From NCBI RefSeq assembly GCF_000340215.1, contig NW_006921539.1, positions 2,818,056-2,882,055 on the forward strand: a DNA stretch of 64,000 nt. The letters are read 5' to 3'. How positions within the stretch are numbered: the stretch's first letter is position 1; the number at the start of each line of letters is the position of its first letter. A program made the translations under genes and the position numbers. This DNA comes from Pseudocercospora fijiensis CIRAD86. Taxonomy: Eukaryota > Ascomycota > Dothideomycetes > Mycosphaerellales > Mycosphaerellaceae. This document shows, piece by piece, positions 1 to 14,302 of the stretch. Under the pieces are notes generated by a model. It saw nothing but the letters and a program-made list of their open reading frames with translations, was not told the DNA's origin and made no database searches.

Positions 1-840
1 GCTACATTCTACCTTAACTAGACACTCTCTAACTAGGCTAACGTTCTATAGAGTAACGAGAGTGCTATTCGTAATAGCTTACACGAGAGGCTGTTTGTAA
101 CTCGCCGTATTAGTAAGCGCAACTAAGACGTATATTTAAGACTACGCTTTTAACGACTTCCTTATTAGATAGTTTAGGCCTATATTAGTAGTATAGGAGG
201 CAAAGGGCTACTTCTTCTATAGAACAACAAGGATTAGGGTAATATTAATCGATATAGCTATTCTTCGAAGGTCTTACTAATCGTTTAAGAAGAAGTCTCG
301 AGAATAAATAGTCTAATTGCTAACTAGTAATACCCTTTCGGATTTAAGCCTGCCTTATACTAAAGAACAGCGCTCTTCTAGCAAGACTCGGCTCTAGTAT
401 ATATAGCTAACTTTACACTTAACTAACTAATAGCTCGGCGCATCGTTATTATAGATAACTAGCCTCCTTCCTTACCTAATTTAAACCCTATTAAGAACCT
501 CTAGCGATATATAAAGTAAGCGATTAAGAGCCGCCGAGATAGGCCTACTAGACGCGTACTAAGCCTCGCTATTATCGAAGAATACTATAAGGTAACTATA
601 GAATAGGTGTAATACTAGATTAATAGTATACTAGCTCGCTACTAGGCAGTTGTCGACGCTAAGGGTAGACATATATAGTAGTAAAGTATATTAGATAGCG
701 CATTCTTGGTTGTCTATAGTCTATAGTACTTAGTCTTTAAACCTGCCTTCTATACGGCTTCTAAAACACCCTCCTTCTTAACCCTTATCGTTACTACCTC
801 TAGTTAAAGATATGCGGTTCTAGGCAATCGCACTAATTGG
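1..840 (+). mobile_element. RIP-mutated Tc1-like transposon relic
   Basis: The stretch is AT-rich, full of TpA and almost without CpA/TpG, the RIP pattern. On the plus strand from about 460 to 690 a broken frame reads like the C-terminal catalytic part of a Tc1-like transposase: a degraded DWPxxSPDLNPIENLW-type motif (seen as PPSLPNLNPIKNL followed by a stop where Trp is expected), then a basic stretch (KSRRDRPT), LAIIEEYYKV, and a closing VVDAKGRH. Stops fall at positions where the family has Trp or Gln, as expected when TGG or CAG becomes TAG. The element begins before the window, so only its 3' part is present. It cannot encode an active protein. Confidence 0.6.
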
Positions 841-1353
841 CTTCTAACACCAGGTCTCACTATACTTTAGATAGTTAGCGGTGCCACTAAGCAAGGGGTG
901 TAATACCCTGGAACCTGCAAGCGCAGTTTCACTCCGATGCGAGAAGAGGCTGTAGAGGTAGACAAGCCGCCGCTGCAAACCTAGCCGCCGTGGCGGTTCA
1001 CTACCCTCGCATTCTTGGTCGGTATACATAGACCTCGCGGTTCTAGCGGTCCATTCCGTTTGCCAAGAGTGATTCGCCGTACGGTACGTAGACCTCTGAA
1101 GTTGGAAACGCAGTCGCAATCACGCGGGAAGGGGCATTCTGCATGTTCTTTCGCCAGCCTGAGAGGTGGAAGTGAAGTCGATGGAGTGACGCGGCGGAGA
1201 GAGTTGAGTCCGAGCGGGCAGGGCTGGGCTGTCTGGGACAAGGGTTCATGCCAGCTCAGCTCAGCTCGTCGTCGTCGTCGTCGTCGTCGTGGACAAACCT
1301 CAGCATCTGGAAGGCTGCGAAAGAAGACCTGTGCCCGAGACGCATTGGACAAG
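841..1353. other. Intergenic region and 5' flank of the kinase gene
   Basis: Ordinary GC content resumes here after the RIP-mutated block. No convincing gene is seen. A (CGT)n tract of eight to nine units lies at about 1265-1290, within 90 bases of the kinase start, so it is probably in the promoter or 5' UTR. Longer frames here begin at TTG or GTG and do not look like conserved protein. Confidence 0.5.
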
Positions 1354-2661
1354 ATGTCCTCGCCAACGCTGGTCGAACAATTCTCACACTACGTGCTCGA
1401 CGGCTTCTGGCAACTGGGCAACTGCTTCAACTGCTTCCCCTCCACGCCCTCGCTCAAGATCAACGGCCGATCGTTCAAGATCTTGCGACTGCTTGGAGAA
1501 GGTGGCTTCAGCTATGTCTATCTGGTGCAATCACCCGGCGACCCGACCCTCTATGCGCTCAAGAAGATACGATGTCCCTTTGGGCAGGAATCGGTGGCGC
1601 AAGCACTGAAAGAAGTCGAAGCATACAGTCTCTTCACACCTCACCCGAACATAATTCATGCCATCGACCACAGCGTCGAAAGCGAACGCGGCGATCCCGC
1701 CAACAAGACTGTTTATATACTCCTCCCATACTACCGCCGAGGCAATCTGCAGGATGCCATCAATGCGAACCTTGTCAATCGCGCGCGCTTTCCCGAACGA
1801 CGACTGATGGTACTCTTTCGCGGTGTGTGTCGCGCGCTCAAAGCCATGCACCAATATCGGGTCAAGGGCGGCGTACCTGGAGGAGAGGCGAGTCGCAAGA
1901 AGGCAAAGAAGGTGCGACAAGAAGCAGCTCGCGCCGACGCGGAAGCAGAGGAGGAAGTTGTGCATGCGAATCAGAGTCGAAGACGATCGCAAAAAGAGGA
2001 TGACGATGAGGATGACGCTCAAGCACCATTGATGGACGGAGAAGTCGTGGCTGCACAGGATGGGGTGCCAGAAGGCGGCATGAGAAGCTATGCACATCGG
2101 GATATCAAGCCTGGCAACATTATGATATCCGACACCGGCACACAGCCTATTTTGATGGATCTTGGTTCGCTGGCGCCTTCGCCGACCCCCATCACGAGTC
2201 GAGCGCTCGCATTACAGGTGCAAGATCAGGCGGCGGAGCACAGCACGATGCCGTATCGGGCGCCAGAGCTATTCGACGTCAAGACTGGAACGGTGATCGA
2301 CACGAAGGTGGACATATGGAGTCTCGGGTGCACTTTGTACGCGTGCTTGGTGGGCAAATCACCATTCGAAGCTCGAAGCGAGGAGACGGGTGGTTCACTG
2401 TCACTTTGCGTTCTGGGCGGTGACTGGAGGTTTCCTGACGAAGGTCCCGCTGAGGCCAAGCGAGGCAAGCAGCGTGTGAGTGATGTCGCCCCAGCTGCGC
2501 CCAAAGAAGATTCAATATCGGAGGCAGTGAAAGAAGTGGTGCGCAAGTGCTTGATGGTGGAGCCAGAGCATCGGCCAGACATCGATCAACTCATATCGAT
2601 GGTGGAGGAAGTGGTGGCTGCTCTGCCGGATGATGGTGACGCGGCGTTGGACATGGAGTAG
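1354..2661 (+). CDS. Serine/threonine kinase, STK16/Env7 (NAK) type
   Basis: A single-exon gene for 435 residues. Kinase motifs are in order: glycine loop GEGGFS (48-53), the ATP lysine in ALKK (about K70), catalytic HRDIKPGN (248-255), metal-binding DLG (269-271, in place of DFG), APE (303-305) and DIWSLG. The N-terminal Cys pair NCFNCF (23-28) resembles the palmitoylation site of STK16 and yeast Env7, which act at vacuole and Golgi membranes; membrane anchoring here is inferred. An unusual charged insert of about 75 residues (171-243, Lys/Arg-rich then Asp/Glu-rich) separates helix E from the catalytic loop. The start is the first ATG before the conserved N-terminus; the frame stays open upstream from a TTG at 1015, but that part looks like UTR. 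The fungal family is known for vacuole fusion and membrane traffic. The substrate is unknown. Confidence 0.88.
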   Translation: MSSPTLVEQFSHYVLDGFWQLGNCFNCFPSTPSLKINGRSFKILRLLGEGGFSYVYLVQSPGDPTLYALKKIRCPFGQESVAQALKEVEAYSLFTPHPNIIHAIDHSVESERGDPANKTVYILLPYYRRGNLQDAINANLVNRARFPERRLMVLFRGVCRALKAMHQYRVKGGVPGGEASRKKAKKVRQEAARADAEAEEEVVHANQSRRRSQKEDDDEDDAQAPLMDGEVVAAQDGVPEGGMRSYAHRDIKPGNIMISDTGTQPILMDLGSLAPSPTPITSRALALQVQDQAAEHSTMPYRAPELFDVKTGTVIDTKVDIWSLGCTLYACLVGKSPFEARSEETGGSLSLCVLGGDWRFPDEGPAEAKRGKQRVSDVAPAAPKEDSISEAVKEVVRKCLMVEPEHRPDIDQLISMVEEVVAALPDDGDAALDME

Positions 2662-3002
2662 AGGCGCCTTTCCGGCAGTTGTAGGATACAGAATCAGATG
2701 TGTAATGACACGATCATTGACTGTCCGACCGACCACGAGCCCTGTCCTGTATTCTACTTGCACTTGCCTTTCGCTCGCGCTCAGAGAAGGTTGTAAGTAC
2801 CTGCATGGATGCCCCGCTTCCCTTCCCGAATCGACACATCAAGGACGCGGCGTTGATGCCGGACACCTGGATGTACATGTACACAGCCCTATCCCTATAC
2901 CGCGTCACGTTACGGTAGAGCTCAAAGGAATCCGCCCTGTCGGAGCCCTCATTTCTGCTTCTCTCCGCTCCACTCCGCTCCGCCCCGCCCCGCCCCGCCC
3001 CA
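2662..3002. promoter_or_regulatory. Kinase 3' flank and peptidase promoter with GC-box tract
   Basis: Between the two genes. A run of five-base CCGCC/CGCCC units (about 2974-3001) ends directly at the peptidase start codon. It is preceded by a pyrimidine-rich stretch from about 2950, as is common just upstream of fungal transcription or translation starts. Its role as a promoter or 5' UTR element is inferred from position only. No other gene is seen. Confidence 0.4.
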
Positions 3003-5405
3003 ATGGTCAAACGGGCAATGAAGTTCACTCCCAAGGTGCTGCTCTCAGCGCCGCGACGGAGTGCTGGCGTCCCCAGTCCCCACGGCACCCACGTCCTCTA
3101 CACCCTCAGCACCTACAGCTTCGAATCTCACAGCAAAACCACCGAGCTGAGAGTGCTGACGGTGCAAAGTGGAGACAGCCAGGAGCTGGCCAAAGACGAC
3201 GACATCTCAGACCTCAACTGGCTCGACGACGACACCTTCGCCTGCCTCCAAGCAGAGAAGGATGGCACAACGAGTCTGTGTATTGCGAGCCTATCGGACG
3301 TCGTCAAGAAGCCCACGCGAGGACATGGCCACTATACAGCCGGAAAGATCCCGGGGCCAGCTTCGAATCTCAAAGTGAAGCAGCTGGACGACCACAACTA
3401 CGCCGTCGTTGTCTCGGCATCCGTCTCGCCGGATGGCTCAATGTACAATCCGGAAAAGGCCCCCAAGACTCATTCCACTGCCAAGCTCTACAGCAGTCTA
3501 TATGTGAGACATTGGGACAAATGGGCCGCGAAAGAGAAAAATGCACTCTGGTACGGCCAGATCAGCAGGAAGTCCCATGGAGGCAAATTCAAACTGTCCG
3601 ATCTCTCGAATCCCATCCCTGGGGGATTGGAATGCCCTATACAGCCTTTTGGTGGCACCGACAACTTCGATTTGAGCAAGAATGCCATCATCTTCGTTTC
3701 CAAAGATCCACATGTAAACCCGGCCCTGAATACGAAGGTAGGAAAGAAGTCGGGACGACAGGAGAATGTATGCTGACGCCAAATTCCACACATTTAGGAA
3801 AATGTGTACATTGTACAAGTCGGCGATTGGGCTAGCAAGAAGACCTCTCTCATGCAGCAGGTCATTGTGCCTGGATTTCAAGGTGCCGCGTCTTCGCCCG
3901 TCTTCAGCCAAGACGGCACCAAAGCTGCATTTCTGATGATGAAGACTCGCGGATACGAAGCAGATAAAAATCATATCTGGGTTCTTCCAGATCTCTCAGG
4001 CCCGGACTTGACACCGCTGCGAGCATTTGCCGAAACAGAGATGGGTGACTGGGATCGTAGTCCTGGATCCATCGTCTGGAGTTATGATGGGAAACATTTG
4101 CTTGCAACCGCAGAGGAATATGGGACTGGAAAGCTCTTCCAGATTTCAGGTGATCTGATACGCCAAGATCCTCGCATCTTGACTCATCGTGGATATATTG
4201 GTGACGTGCGACCACTTCCGGACGGTCGCATCTTCGTCACTGGTAGCTCCCTGAGCGACAATTCGTTCTACGCGATTGTCGATCCTCTTATTGCCCCACA
4301 CCCTGGCCGTCCTCAGACCGATGCGCTCCTTGCCTGGACTCACTCGAACTCTCAAGATGGCAGCAAGTTTGGGCTCAAACGCGGGCAGATCTCTTCCATA
4401 TGGACTCCCGCAAACAATCCCAGGATAAACGAAGAGGTCCACAGCATAGTTGTTTATCCTAGCGACTATGACAGGACGAAGACCTATCCTGTCGCATACC
4501 TGATTCACGGTGGTCCACAGGGCGCTTGGGGCGACAGCTGGTCCACACGCTGGAATCCAGCTGTCTTCGCCGAGCAGGGCTATATTGTGATAGCAATTAA
4601 TCCTACAGGAAGCACGGGATACGGGCAGGCCTTCACTGATGCTATACGACGGAATTGGGGTGGTGACCCATACCAGGACATTGTCAACGTCTTCAATTGG
4701 GCAAAGGCGAACATTCCTGAAGCCGACCATAATCGCGCTGTGGCGCTTGGAGCAAGCTACGGCGGCTACATGATGAATTGGTAAGCTTGAAAATAGCTTG
4801 ATAACCGCATGGAGATGCTGACTCCTGGCAGGATACAAGGCCATGACCTCGGACGGCAGTTCAAAGCGCTTGTTTGCCACGACGGCATCACCTCTTTCAC
4901 CGGTGGCATGCTTGCGACAGAAGAGCTCTATTTTCCCTTCTATGATCTCGGTGGCACGCCATGGTACAACCCCGGTTTCAAGCCTGCACCAGGCGAGCCC
5001 GAATCTGCTTCTGCGCAAGGCCATACCAACTTCGGTGCCGCTTCCACGTCTGCTTGGCGACAGTGGGACCCATCCGAACACTTTGCCAATTGGTCGACAC
5101 CTCAGCTCGTCATCCATTCCAGCAAGGACTACCGCCTTACTATCGCAGAAGGTCTGACTGCGTTCAACGTTCTGCAAGCCAGAGGTGTCGAATCGAAGTT
5201 CTTGACGTTTCCAGATGAGAACCATTGGGTTCTGAACCCTGAGAACTCCCTCGTGTGGCACAAGGTCGTCTTGAACTGGATCAACCATTACGCTGGTCTT
5301 CCACCGTATGCGGAGGAAGATGAGAATAGTGACGAGTTCTTCGGTGGTCTGCGTGAGTCAGAAGAGATCGTGGAGATGGAAGGTAGTGGGATGGTCTCGA
5401 CTTAG
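3003..5405 (+). CDS. Dipeptidyl-peptidase V-like serine peptidase (S9), intracellular
   Basis: Three exons: 3003-3737, 3798-4780 and 4832-5405. Introns of 60 and 51 nt both have GT-AG ends and a CTGAC branch motif, and give 763 residues. The first two thirds form the beta-propeller; the C-terminal alpha/beta hydrolase domain has the nucleophile in GASYGGY (S565), the acid in SSKDYR (D672) and the histidine in DENHW (H704), a complete S9 catalytic triad. The oxyanion-side HGGPQG motif is also present. Family members remove N-terminal dipeptides or acylated residues from peptides. Secreted DppV allergens carry a signal peptide; this protein starts with a basic stretch and none is seen, so it is probably cytosolic. 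A second Met (residue 6) is an alternative start. Length matches the family. Confidence 0.9.
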
Positions 5406-5461
5406 TATGCGAGATGGTCGCGAATGATGATACAAAAGCTACATCAAAAGTCATGCGGGCT

Positions 5462-6552
5462 CTAATCGAGGTCTAGCGTCTCTTTTACGAATTCTTTCGT
5501 GAACTGCTCCACGGCTTCCTCTGATCTCCAAGCGGACCAATTGTGGTTGAACAGGCCCCAAGTCTCATCGGAATCCTGAGTTCCTTCCCGGATGTAGTAA
5601 CTTCCCGCCAACACCCACTGCATCCACTCTCCCGTACCGCCTGGTAGAGTTGTAAGGTACTCTTGAATACACCTCGGACAAGGCTTCTTGAAATTCGTAC
5701 TATTCTGCTCATATCCAAACTCGGTCAAAACGACCTTGAAACAGAACAGAAAGAAATCAGCATGTCGTGTGCACTATCGGATATTCTTCTTCTTCTTCTA
5801 CTCACCGGAGCAAAATTCTTCGCCGCACTGTTCTCCCCAACATCCATAGCATTATACCCTTGACGATAAAGACCAAAACTCGCACACGCTCCCTCATACT
5901 CATCATTATAATCATCCAACTCAAAACACGATTTTCTCACGATACGGACACCCTTCTTCAAATCAAAAATACCAACAATCCCTCTCCCGTTGTGAAATCT
6001 ATCCCTGCCGTCACATTCGCTAGATCCGTATCGAATCCCAACCCCCGAGAGGAAAATTGGAGGATCGGAGTTCTCTTCGTTTGGGGAATTTGCTGCTGCG
6101 ATTATATTAGTATACTAGTCTCTCTAGCCGTAGAGGCAACGTACTGATGAGGGGGGGTCGGGTTGTCGGAGTTCGTTTCGTAGCGCGAGGGAGACGAAGG
6201 CCGGCCAGGAGAAGGCGTGTGAGGACATGTAGGTTAGGCCCCGGATCCAGTTCGTTGTGTTGAAGTTTTTGTCGCCGAACCAGGCGTTGACGTTCATCCC
6301 GAGGGATTTGATTTTTGATACGATCGTTGATATTGAAGACCTTCGGGAATCATCACGTCTGCTGCGCCTGGCCAGTTGACTCGGGCGTATACGACTTTGT
6401 GACTGACCTCTTGTATCGATGATGTCGCGCCCTGAGGTTTTGAAGGGGGCGTAGGGCCAGACATCTTGTGTTGTTTGGAGATGTGAAAGTCTGGGGCTGG
6501 CGTCGACCGCGTCCAGCAGTGGTGTAACGACGACGAGAAGTCGTGATAACAT
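5462..6552 (-). pseudogene. Broken GH5 family glycoside hydrolase
   Basis: Pieces of a fungal GH5 cellulase-type enzyme lie in order on the minus strand but in shifting frames. They are: ATG at 6552 with a signal-like start (MLSRLLVVVTPLL); NWPGAADVMIPEGLQYQ; IVSKIKSLGMNV; NTTNWIRGLTYM; FVSLALRNEL (family acid/base Glu); IFLSG; FDTDLANVTAGIDF; VVLTEFGYEQ (family nucleophile Glu); and WVLAGSYYIREGTQD through to the stop at 5462. At least three frame changes occur. About 75 residues normally found between GMNV and the next block are missing. An intron-like piece (donor GTGAGT, acceptor TTTCAAG) survives near 5724-5800, just before VVLTEFG. An AT-rich patch lies near 6100-6120. The gene was probably once a secreted polysaccharide-degrading enzyme and is now dead. 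Confidence 0.75.
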
Positions 6553-6876
6553 TTTGCGTATACTTTTATCATGCGTTGGGATGCTTGCCGTTCCATATAC
6601 CTTTCCACCACTTTGGCAACTTCGCTAATAAGCTGGCCTGCGAAGATTGATATGTAGACCGCCACCAATAGTCTCGCAGCGACTGGGATGCAACGTCACG
6701 TTCCCATTCGGCTTGCACCACAGTGTGACCACTCTGAAATAATCGAACAGGCACAACAGGCACAATCTCATGGGTGCTAGCAGAAGCCCGAAGTCTATCA
6801 CTGTATAGCCGGAGCAGTTCCTCCACGTGGCGATGCTCGAGAACTCTGGCGGAAGCCCCTGACAACCAGCCCAACA
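6553..6876. other. Short intergenic region
   Basis: Separates the dead GH5 gene from the beta-galactosidase stop codon. A minus-strand open frame crosses it but starts within the beta-galactosidase in another frame and shows no recognisable domain. It probably holds the beta-galactosidase 3' UTR. Confidence 0.4.
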
Positions 6877-10560
<3,684 letters not shown>

Positions 10561-10793
10561 TTTTAGGATTTGGATTTGATTGTAGGCGGGTAGACGCTTT
10601 CTAGCTACTTTGGGTATAGATACGCGCCTATATAATGCTATCCTATTTAGAAAAAAGGTGCTAGTCTAACTATATCTAGATAGATAGATTAGTATACTAT
10701 ATTATATAAAGAACTTTAAAAAAGAGATAGCAACTTCTCGGTTTTAATTTCGAATAGAGATATCGACGTATATAATTAAGGCAAAAAGAGAGT

Positions 10794-10953
10794 AGCTAGA
10801 GTAGAATTCGACCCTATATATATAACAAAAAGGCGCTATAAGGAGGTATAAAGCAAATTTACCGATCTCTATAAAGTAGATATAGTAAGTTTACCTAACG
10901 TATCTACTATAGCCCCTTTTCGTCGACGTATATAACTACTATACTATCTAGCC
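10794..10953 (-). pseudogene. tRNA-like unit A with large internal insert
   Basis: Read on the minus strand: 5' GGCTAGA at the right end and TCTAGCT at the left end can form an acceptor stem with one mismatch. A D-stem GTAT/ATAC follows. The T-arm has the loop GTCGAAT and a stem with one mismatch, which a RIP change explains. An extended anticodon-arm-like pairing (ACGAAAAGG with CCTTTTTGT) encloses an insert. No anticodon can be assigned. Confidence 0.5.
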
Positions 10954-11120
10954 GAGAAGATATATAACACGAAATGCCTAAATTTAATTAAATAGCCCTT
11001 ATTATAAATAGTATATAATACCTACTAAGAGTATAAAGAACTTTAAAAAAGAGATAGTAACTTATTAGGTTTGATTTTAAATAAGGATATTAACGTATAT
11101 AATTAAGGTAGAAAGAGAGT

Positions 11121-11283
11121 AGCTAGAGTAGGATTCGAACCTACGTACGCGATAGAAAGGCTCTATAGCTTATAGAGAGATATCGGATAAACTTACCGAT
11201 CTCTATAAAGTAGATACGGTAAGTTTATCTAACGTATCTACTATAGGGACTTTCTATTAACGTAACTACTATACTATCTAGCT
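11121..11283 (-). pseudogene. tRNA-like unit B with large internal insert
   Basis: The best preserved copy. It has a perfect 7-bp acceptor stem (AGCTAGA with TCTAGCT, 11277-11283 and 11121-11127), then directly a perfect 5-bp T-stem (GTAGG/CCTAC) with the canonical 7-base loop TTCGAAT (11128-11144). After the acceptor come T8, A9 and GTAT, as in a D-arm. Between the D-arm and variable region lie about 110 bases instead of about 25. They are closed by an 8-bp stem (11152-11159 with 11250-11257) and contain a perfect 13-bp inverted repeat (11186-11198 with 11217-11229). Geometry outside the insert is that of a nuclear tRNA gene. Function is doubtful because of the insert and RIP. Confidence 0.55.
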
Positions 11284-11450
11284 ATAAAGATATATAATAC
11301 AGAATGCCTTAATTTAATTAGATAGCCTTCGTTATAAATAATATATAATACCTACTAAGAGTATAAAGAATTTTAAAAAAGAGACAGCAACTTCTTAGTT
11401 TTAATTTTAGATAAGGATATCGGCCTATATAGTTAAAGCAAAAAGAGAGT

Positions 11451-11610
11451 AACTAGAGTAGGATTCGAACCTATATATACGATAAGAAATCGCTATAAAA
11501 AGGTATAGAGTAAGCTTCCCGATCTCTATAAAGTAGATATAGTAAGTTTGCCTAACGTATCTGCTATACCGCCTTTTCGTCGACGTATATAACTACTATA
11601 CTATCTAGCT
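11451..11610 (-). pseudogene. tRNA-like unit C with large internal insert
   Basis: Same layout as unit B: acceptor AGCTAGA/TCTAGTT (one change), T-arm with loop TTCGAAT and nearly intact stem, D-stem GTAT/ATAC. The insert keeps the central sequence but its outer pairing is eroded. Probably a RIP-mutated copy of the same tRNA-derived unit. Confidence 0.5.
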
Positions 11611-14302
11611 ATAAAGATATCTAACCGTTTCTAACGCGAAATGCCTAGATTGAATTAGATAGCCCTCGTTATTAATAATATATAACACTTGCTAACAGTT
11701 ATATAAAAGTCTTTCGTAATCGTATCTATCTATATAATTAAGATAAAAAGCAAACGAACTTTTGTTTAAGCTATAATAGGGATTATAAATAAGTAGTATT
11801 CTTAGTTATCTATATCTTTCTCTAGTCTAGATAATCCTTATTCCTTAGCTAAGCTATTACTATACTTGCTCCGCGCGCGTATAATATATACCGGACTATC
11901 GGTAAAAATATCCGAAGGTTCTTTAGACCGGTCGTTATCCTATTAAGTTCTTAGAGATATAGCGTCTACCTAAGAGAGGTATCGTCTATATATTAACTAG
12001 ACAGGCGTACTAAGCCGCTATAAAATAATTAGAACTATAGAAACGGACTAAACAGTATTATACAAATATAGATTAATCCTAATTCTTAGAAATCGTAGGA
12101 TCTACTAGTTCCTAGGCTAAGATAGGAGCCTAACTTTAAAACTCTATCTTCTCTACTAGCTTTATCTTAATATTCGGCTCGGACTTAATATTTAGCTTAG
12201 ACTTGATTTTTAGCTCGGTTTAAACCTATATTCTAGTTAGAATGTATTATATATAATAGGGTAAGGAGAAAATCTCCTACCTTTATATCTATTTCCTTTT
12301 TAGCCTTCTTCTATTCCTTTATCTTTAGAGCGTACTTCCCGGGGAAGGGTAGAGGTTTAGGTAGCGTTAGCTCCTCGTACTTTCCCTATTAAGATATAAG
12401 TATAACTAGTTTCCGGTTTAGGAAGATACTACCTAGAAGTAAATATCTTTAGGATTTGTAAAATAGTAGGAAAGGAAGGCGTCCCTAATCGTAGTTACTT
12501 CTTTAATTTTATAATTAGTAACGTATTATATAAGGTACCAATATTAAGACTATATTTAAAATTACAGATCTCGATTTTCTTACTAGATCTTAGAAAGCTA
12601 GAAATAGATTATCCTAGAAGACAATAAAGGTAATTTTTGTTCTAGCTAAACTAGAGAGTTCTAATTTATAGGGGAGTTGTCTTTAGGTTTTAGCTATTAT
12701 ATAGATATAGATTTATAGTATCCTTGCCCTTGCTTCTTAGAATTACAACTTTTTATTAGTCTTGTCTCCTCTCCTTCTTACTTCTAACCTTTCTTACTAC
12801 CCTTTTTCTTTTAACTATCTATCTTTAGCGGCGTCTTCGGTACGAATTATATATTTACCCCCTCTCTAATAGTCTTTAATTCGTCGTTCTTTACCTTATA
12901 CTATTTATAGGTAGGCTTCTTACCGTTCTAGACGTAGTCCTTATATACTCTACCTATATAGAAGTCCTAAGATATATATTTCTAGTTCCTAGAGTTAGTA
13001 TTACCTATTATATATATATTCCTAGCTCTCTATAGTAACTTACTAGGAAAGGAGCTTGCTTTTTAGCTAGTCGCTTATAGATACCTAGGATAGGAGTTCC
13101 TCTATAGTATATATACTCCTTCTTCTTATTCTCCTTACTACTTTCTAAGTTAGCTCCGTTCCTAGGACTTAAAATATATTATATATACCGACTCTAAACT
13201 AGTAGTATATTAATATAATTGTCTCGGTACGAAATTAGTCCTATCGTCTTTACCTCTTTACTATCTCTATATTTATACCCTCTTAAATCTTCGGCTCTTC
13301 CTTTTCTATAAATTCCTACTAAACTATAGTTAAAGGAAACCCTTATTCTTAAAGCTAATTTATATACGTTAGTAATTGTATTTATATCGCTTATTCTACT
13401 CTTACTTTATTAAACTGCTATACTAGCGCGCCCGTTTACTACTAGTATTATATAGCGATAAAAGATTAGAAGTTTCTACGCTTAATTAGTATAGATCTTA
13501 GGTGCACTTATAGGCAAAGGTTGGCTACGTGCTTAGTACTAAGCCTCCTTAGCTTCCGCCTTATATACTTACGATATCGCCTGTTATATTAAGCTATAGA
13601 GGTACGCCTAGAATACTAGTATATAGATATTTGTTTATATTAATTTTGTTAGAGGCTATAGCTTAAGGTATAGAAATCGTATTATACGTATAAGGATAGT
13701 ATTATATAGCTTAGAATAGCTAGGAATAGTTAGTATTTAAAATATTAAAGTCGGTATCTAGTAGAAGTCTCGAAATAAAATTACGTATCCTAAAATAGGC
13801 CTACGGCTTACTTTCGCTTTACGGAACTCGTAGCCCCTATATAAACAATTATATTAGATTTAAAAAAGCCGGCGAATTGCCTTTAGCCTATAGGTTATAA
13901 CTATTCTTACAATCGAGTATAGTACTCTCTAGGTTTAGGTAATCTTTAGATTAAATGCCTTAGGCGCGTTAAAATGTATATACAATGCGATATCTATCTA
14001 CGTTATACTAAGGAAGGCGCTACCGTTCTAATCCTGAAAGAAGATAGTTGCACTCTAGACACTAAAGTACTACCGTAGACACCTCTAACCTCCCACTTCC
14101 CCGCAACCAGACTTCACTTCTTCACAAGCCACATGTGTGCAAGCATGTGCGCTCCCGGCAGATTGGACTCTGGAGGGACATCTGGGGTGCATAAAGACAA
14201 CGATGATCGACGCGCTGGAGAACGAGGCAGCGGCTCCATTCTTCTTCACACGCATCGCATCTCCTACGACCTGCGCCCTTCCCGACCTCTGGCACTACCA
14301 AC

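Larger units (their letters stand above)
10708..11705. repeat. Three tandem ~328-bp units
   Basis: Units start at about 10708, 11035 and 11365, each opening with AAAGAA(C/T)TTTAAAAAAGAGA. Spacing is 327 and 330 bases. The units differ mainly by C/T and G/A changes typical of RIP. Each carries one minus-strand tRNA-like sequence with a structured insert. A decayed unit end is visible near 11640-11705. Confidence 0.85.
10561..14040. mobile_element. RIP-mutated repeat block inside the sugar cluster
   Basis: Strongly AT-rich with the CpA-to-TpA signature and no surviving open frame. The left part (10708-11705) is a three-unit tandem array described separately. The rest (11706-14040) probably derives from transposons: around 12100-12800 the minus strand contains Lys/Glu-rich broken frames, and near 12730 a CNSKKQGQGYYKS-like piece faintly recalls a zinc knuckle. 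No family can be assigned with confidence. The block ends about 260 bases before the MFS start codon. Confidence 0.6.

Noticed and set aside
2630..3835. 401-codon plus-strand open frame
   Set aside because: It overlaps the peptidase exon 1 in another phase, has no domain, and is rich in Arg/Pro/His as expected of a shadow frame in GC-rich coding DNA.
4146..5288. 380-codon minus-strand open frame
   Set aside because: Antisense to exons 2 and 3 of the S9 peptidase and crosses its intron; no recognisable protein content.
10794..11610. Three functional tRNA genes
   Set aside because: The T-arm and acceptor are good, but the large insert, lack of an assignable anticodon and RIP changes speak against normal tRNA function; kept as tRNA-like pseudogenes.
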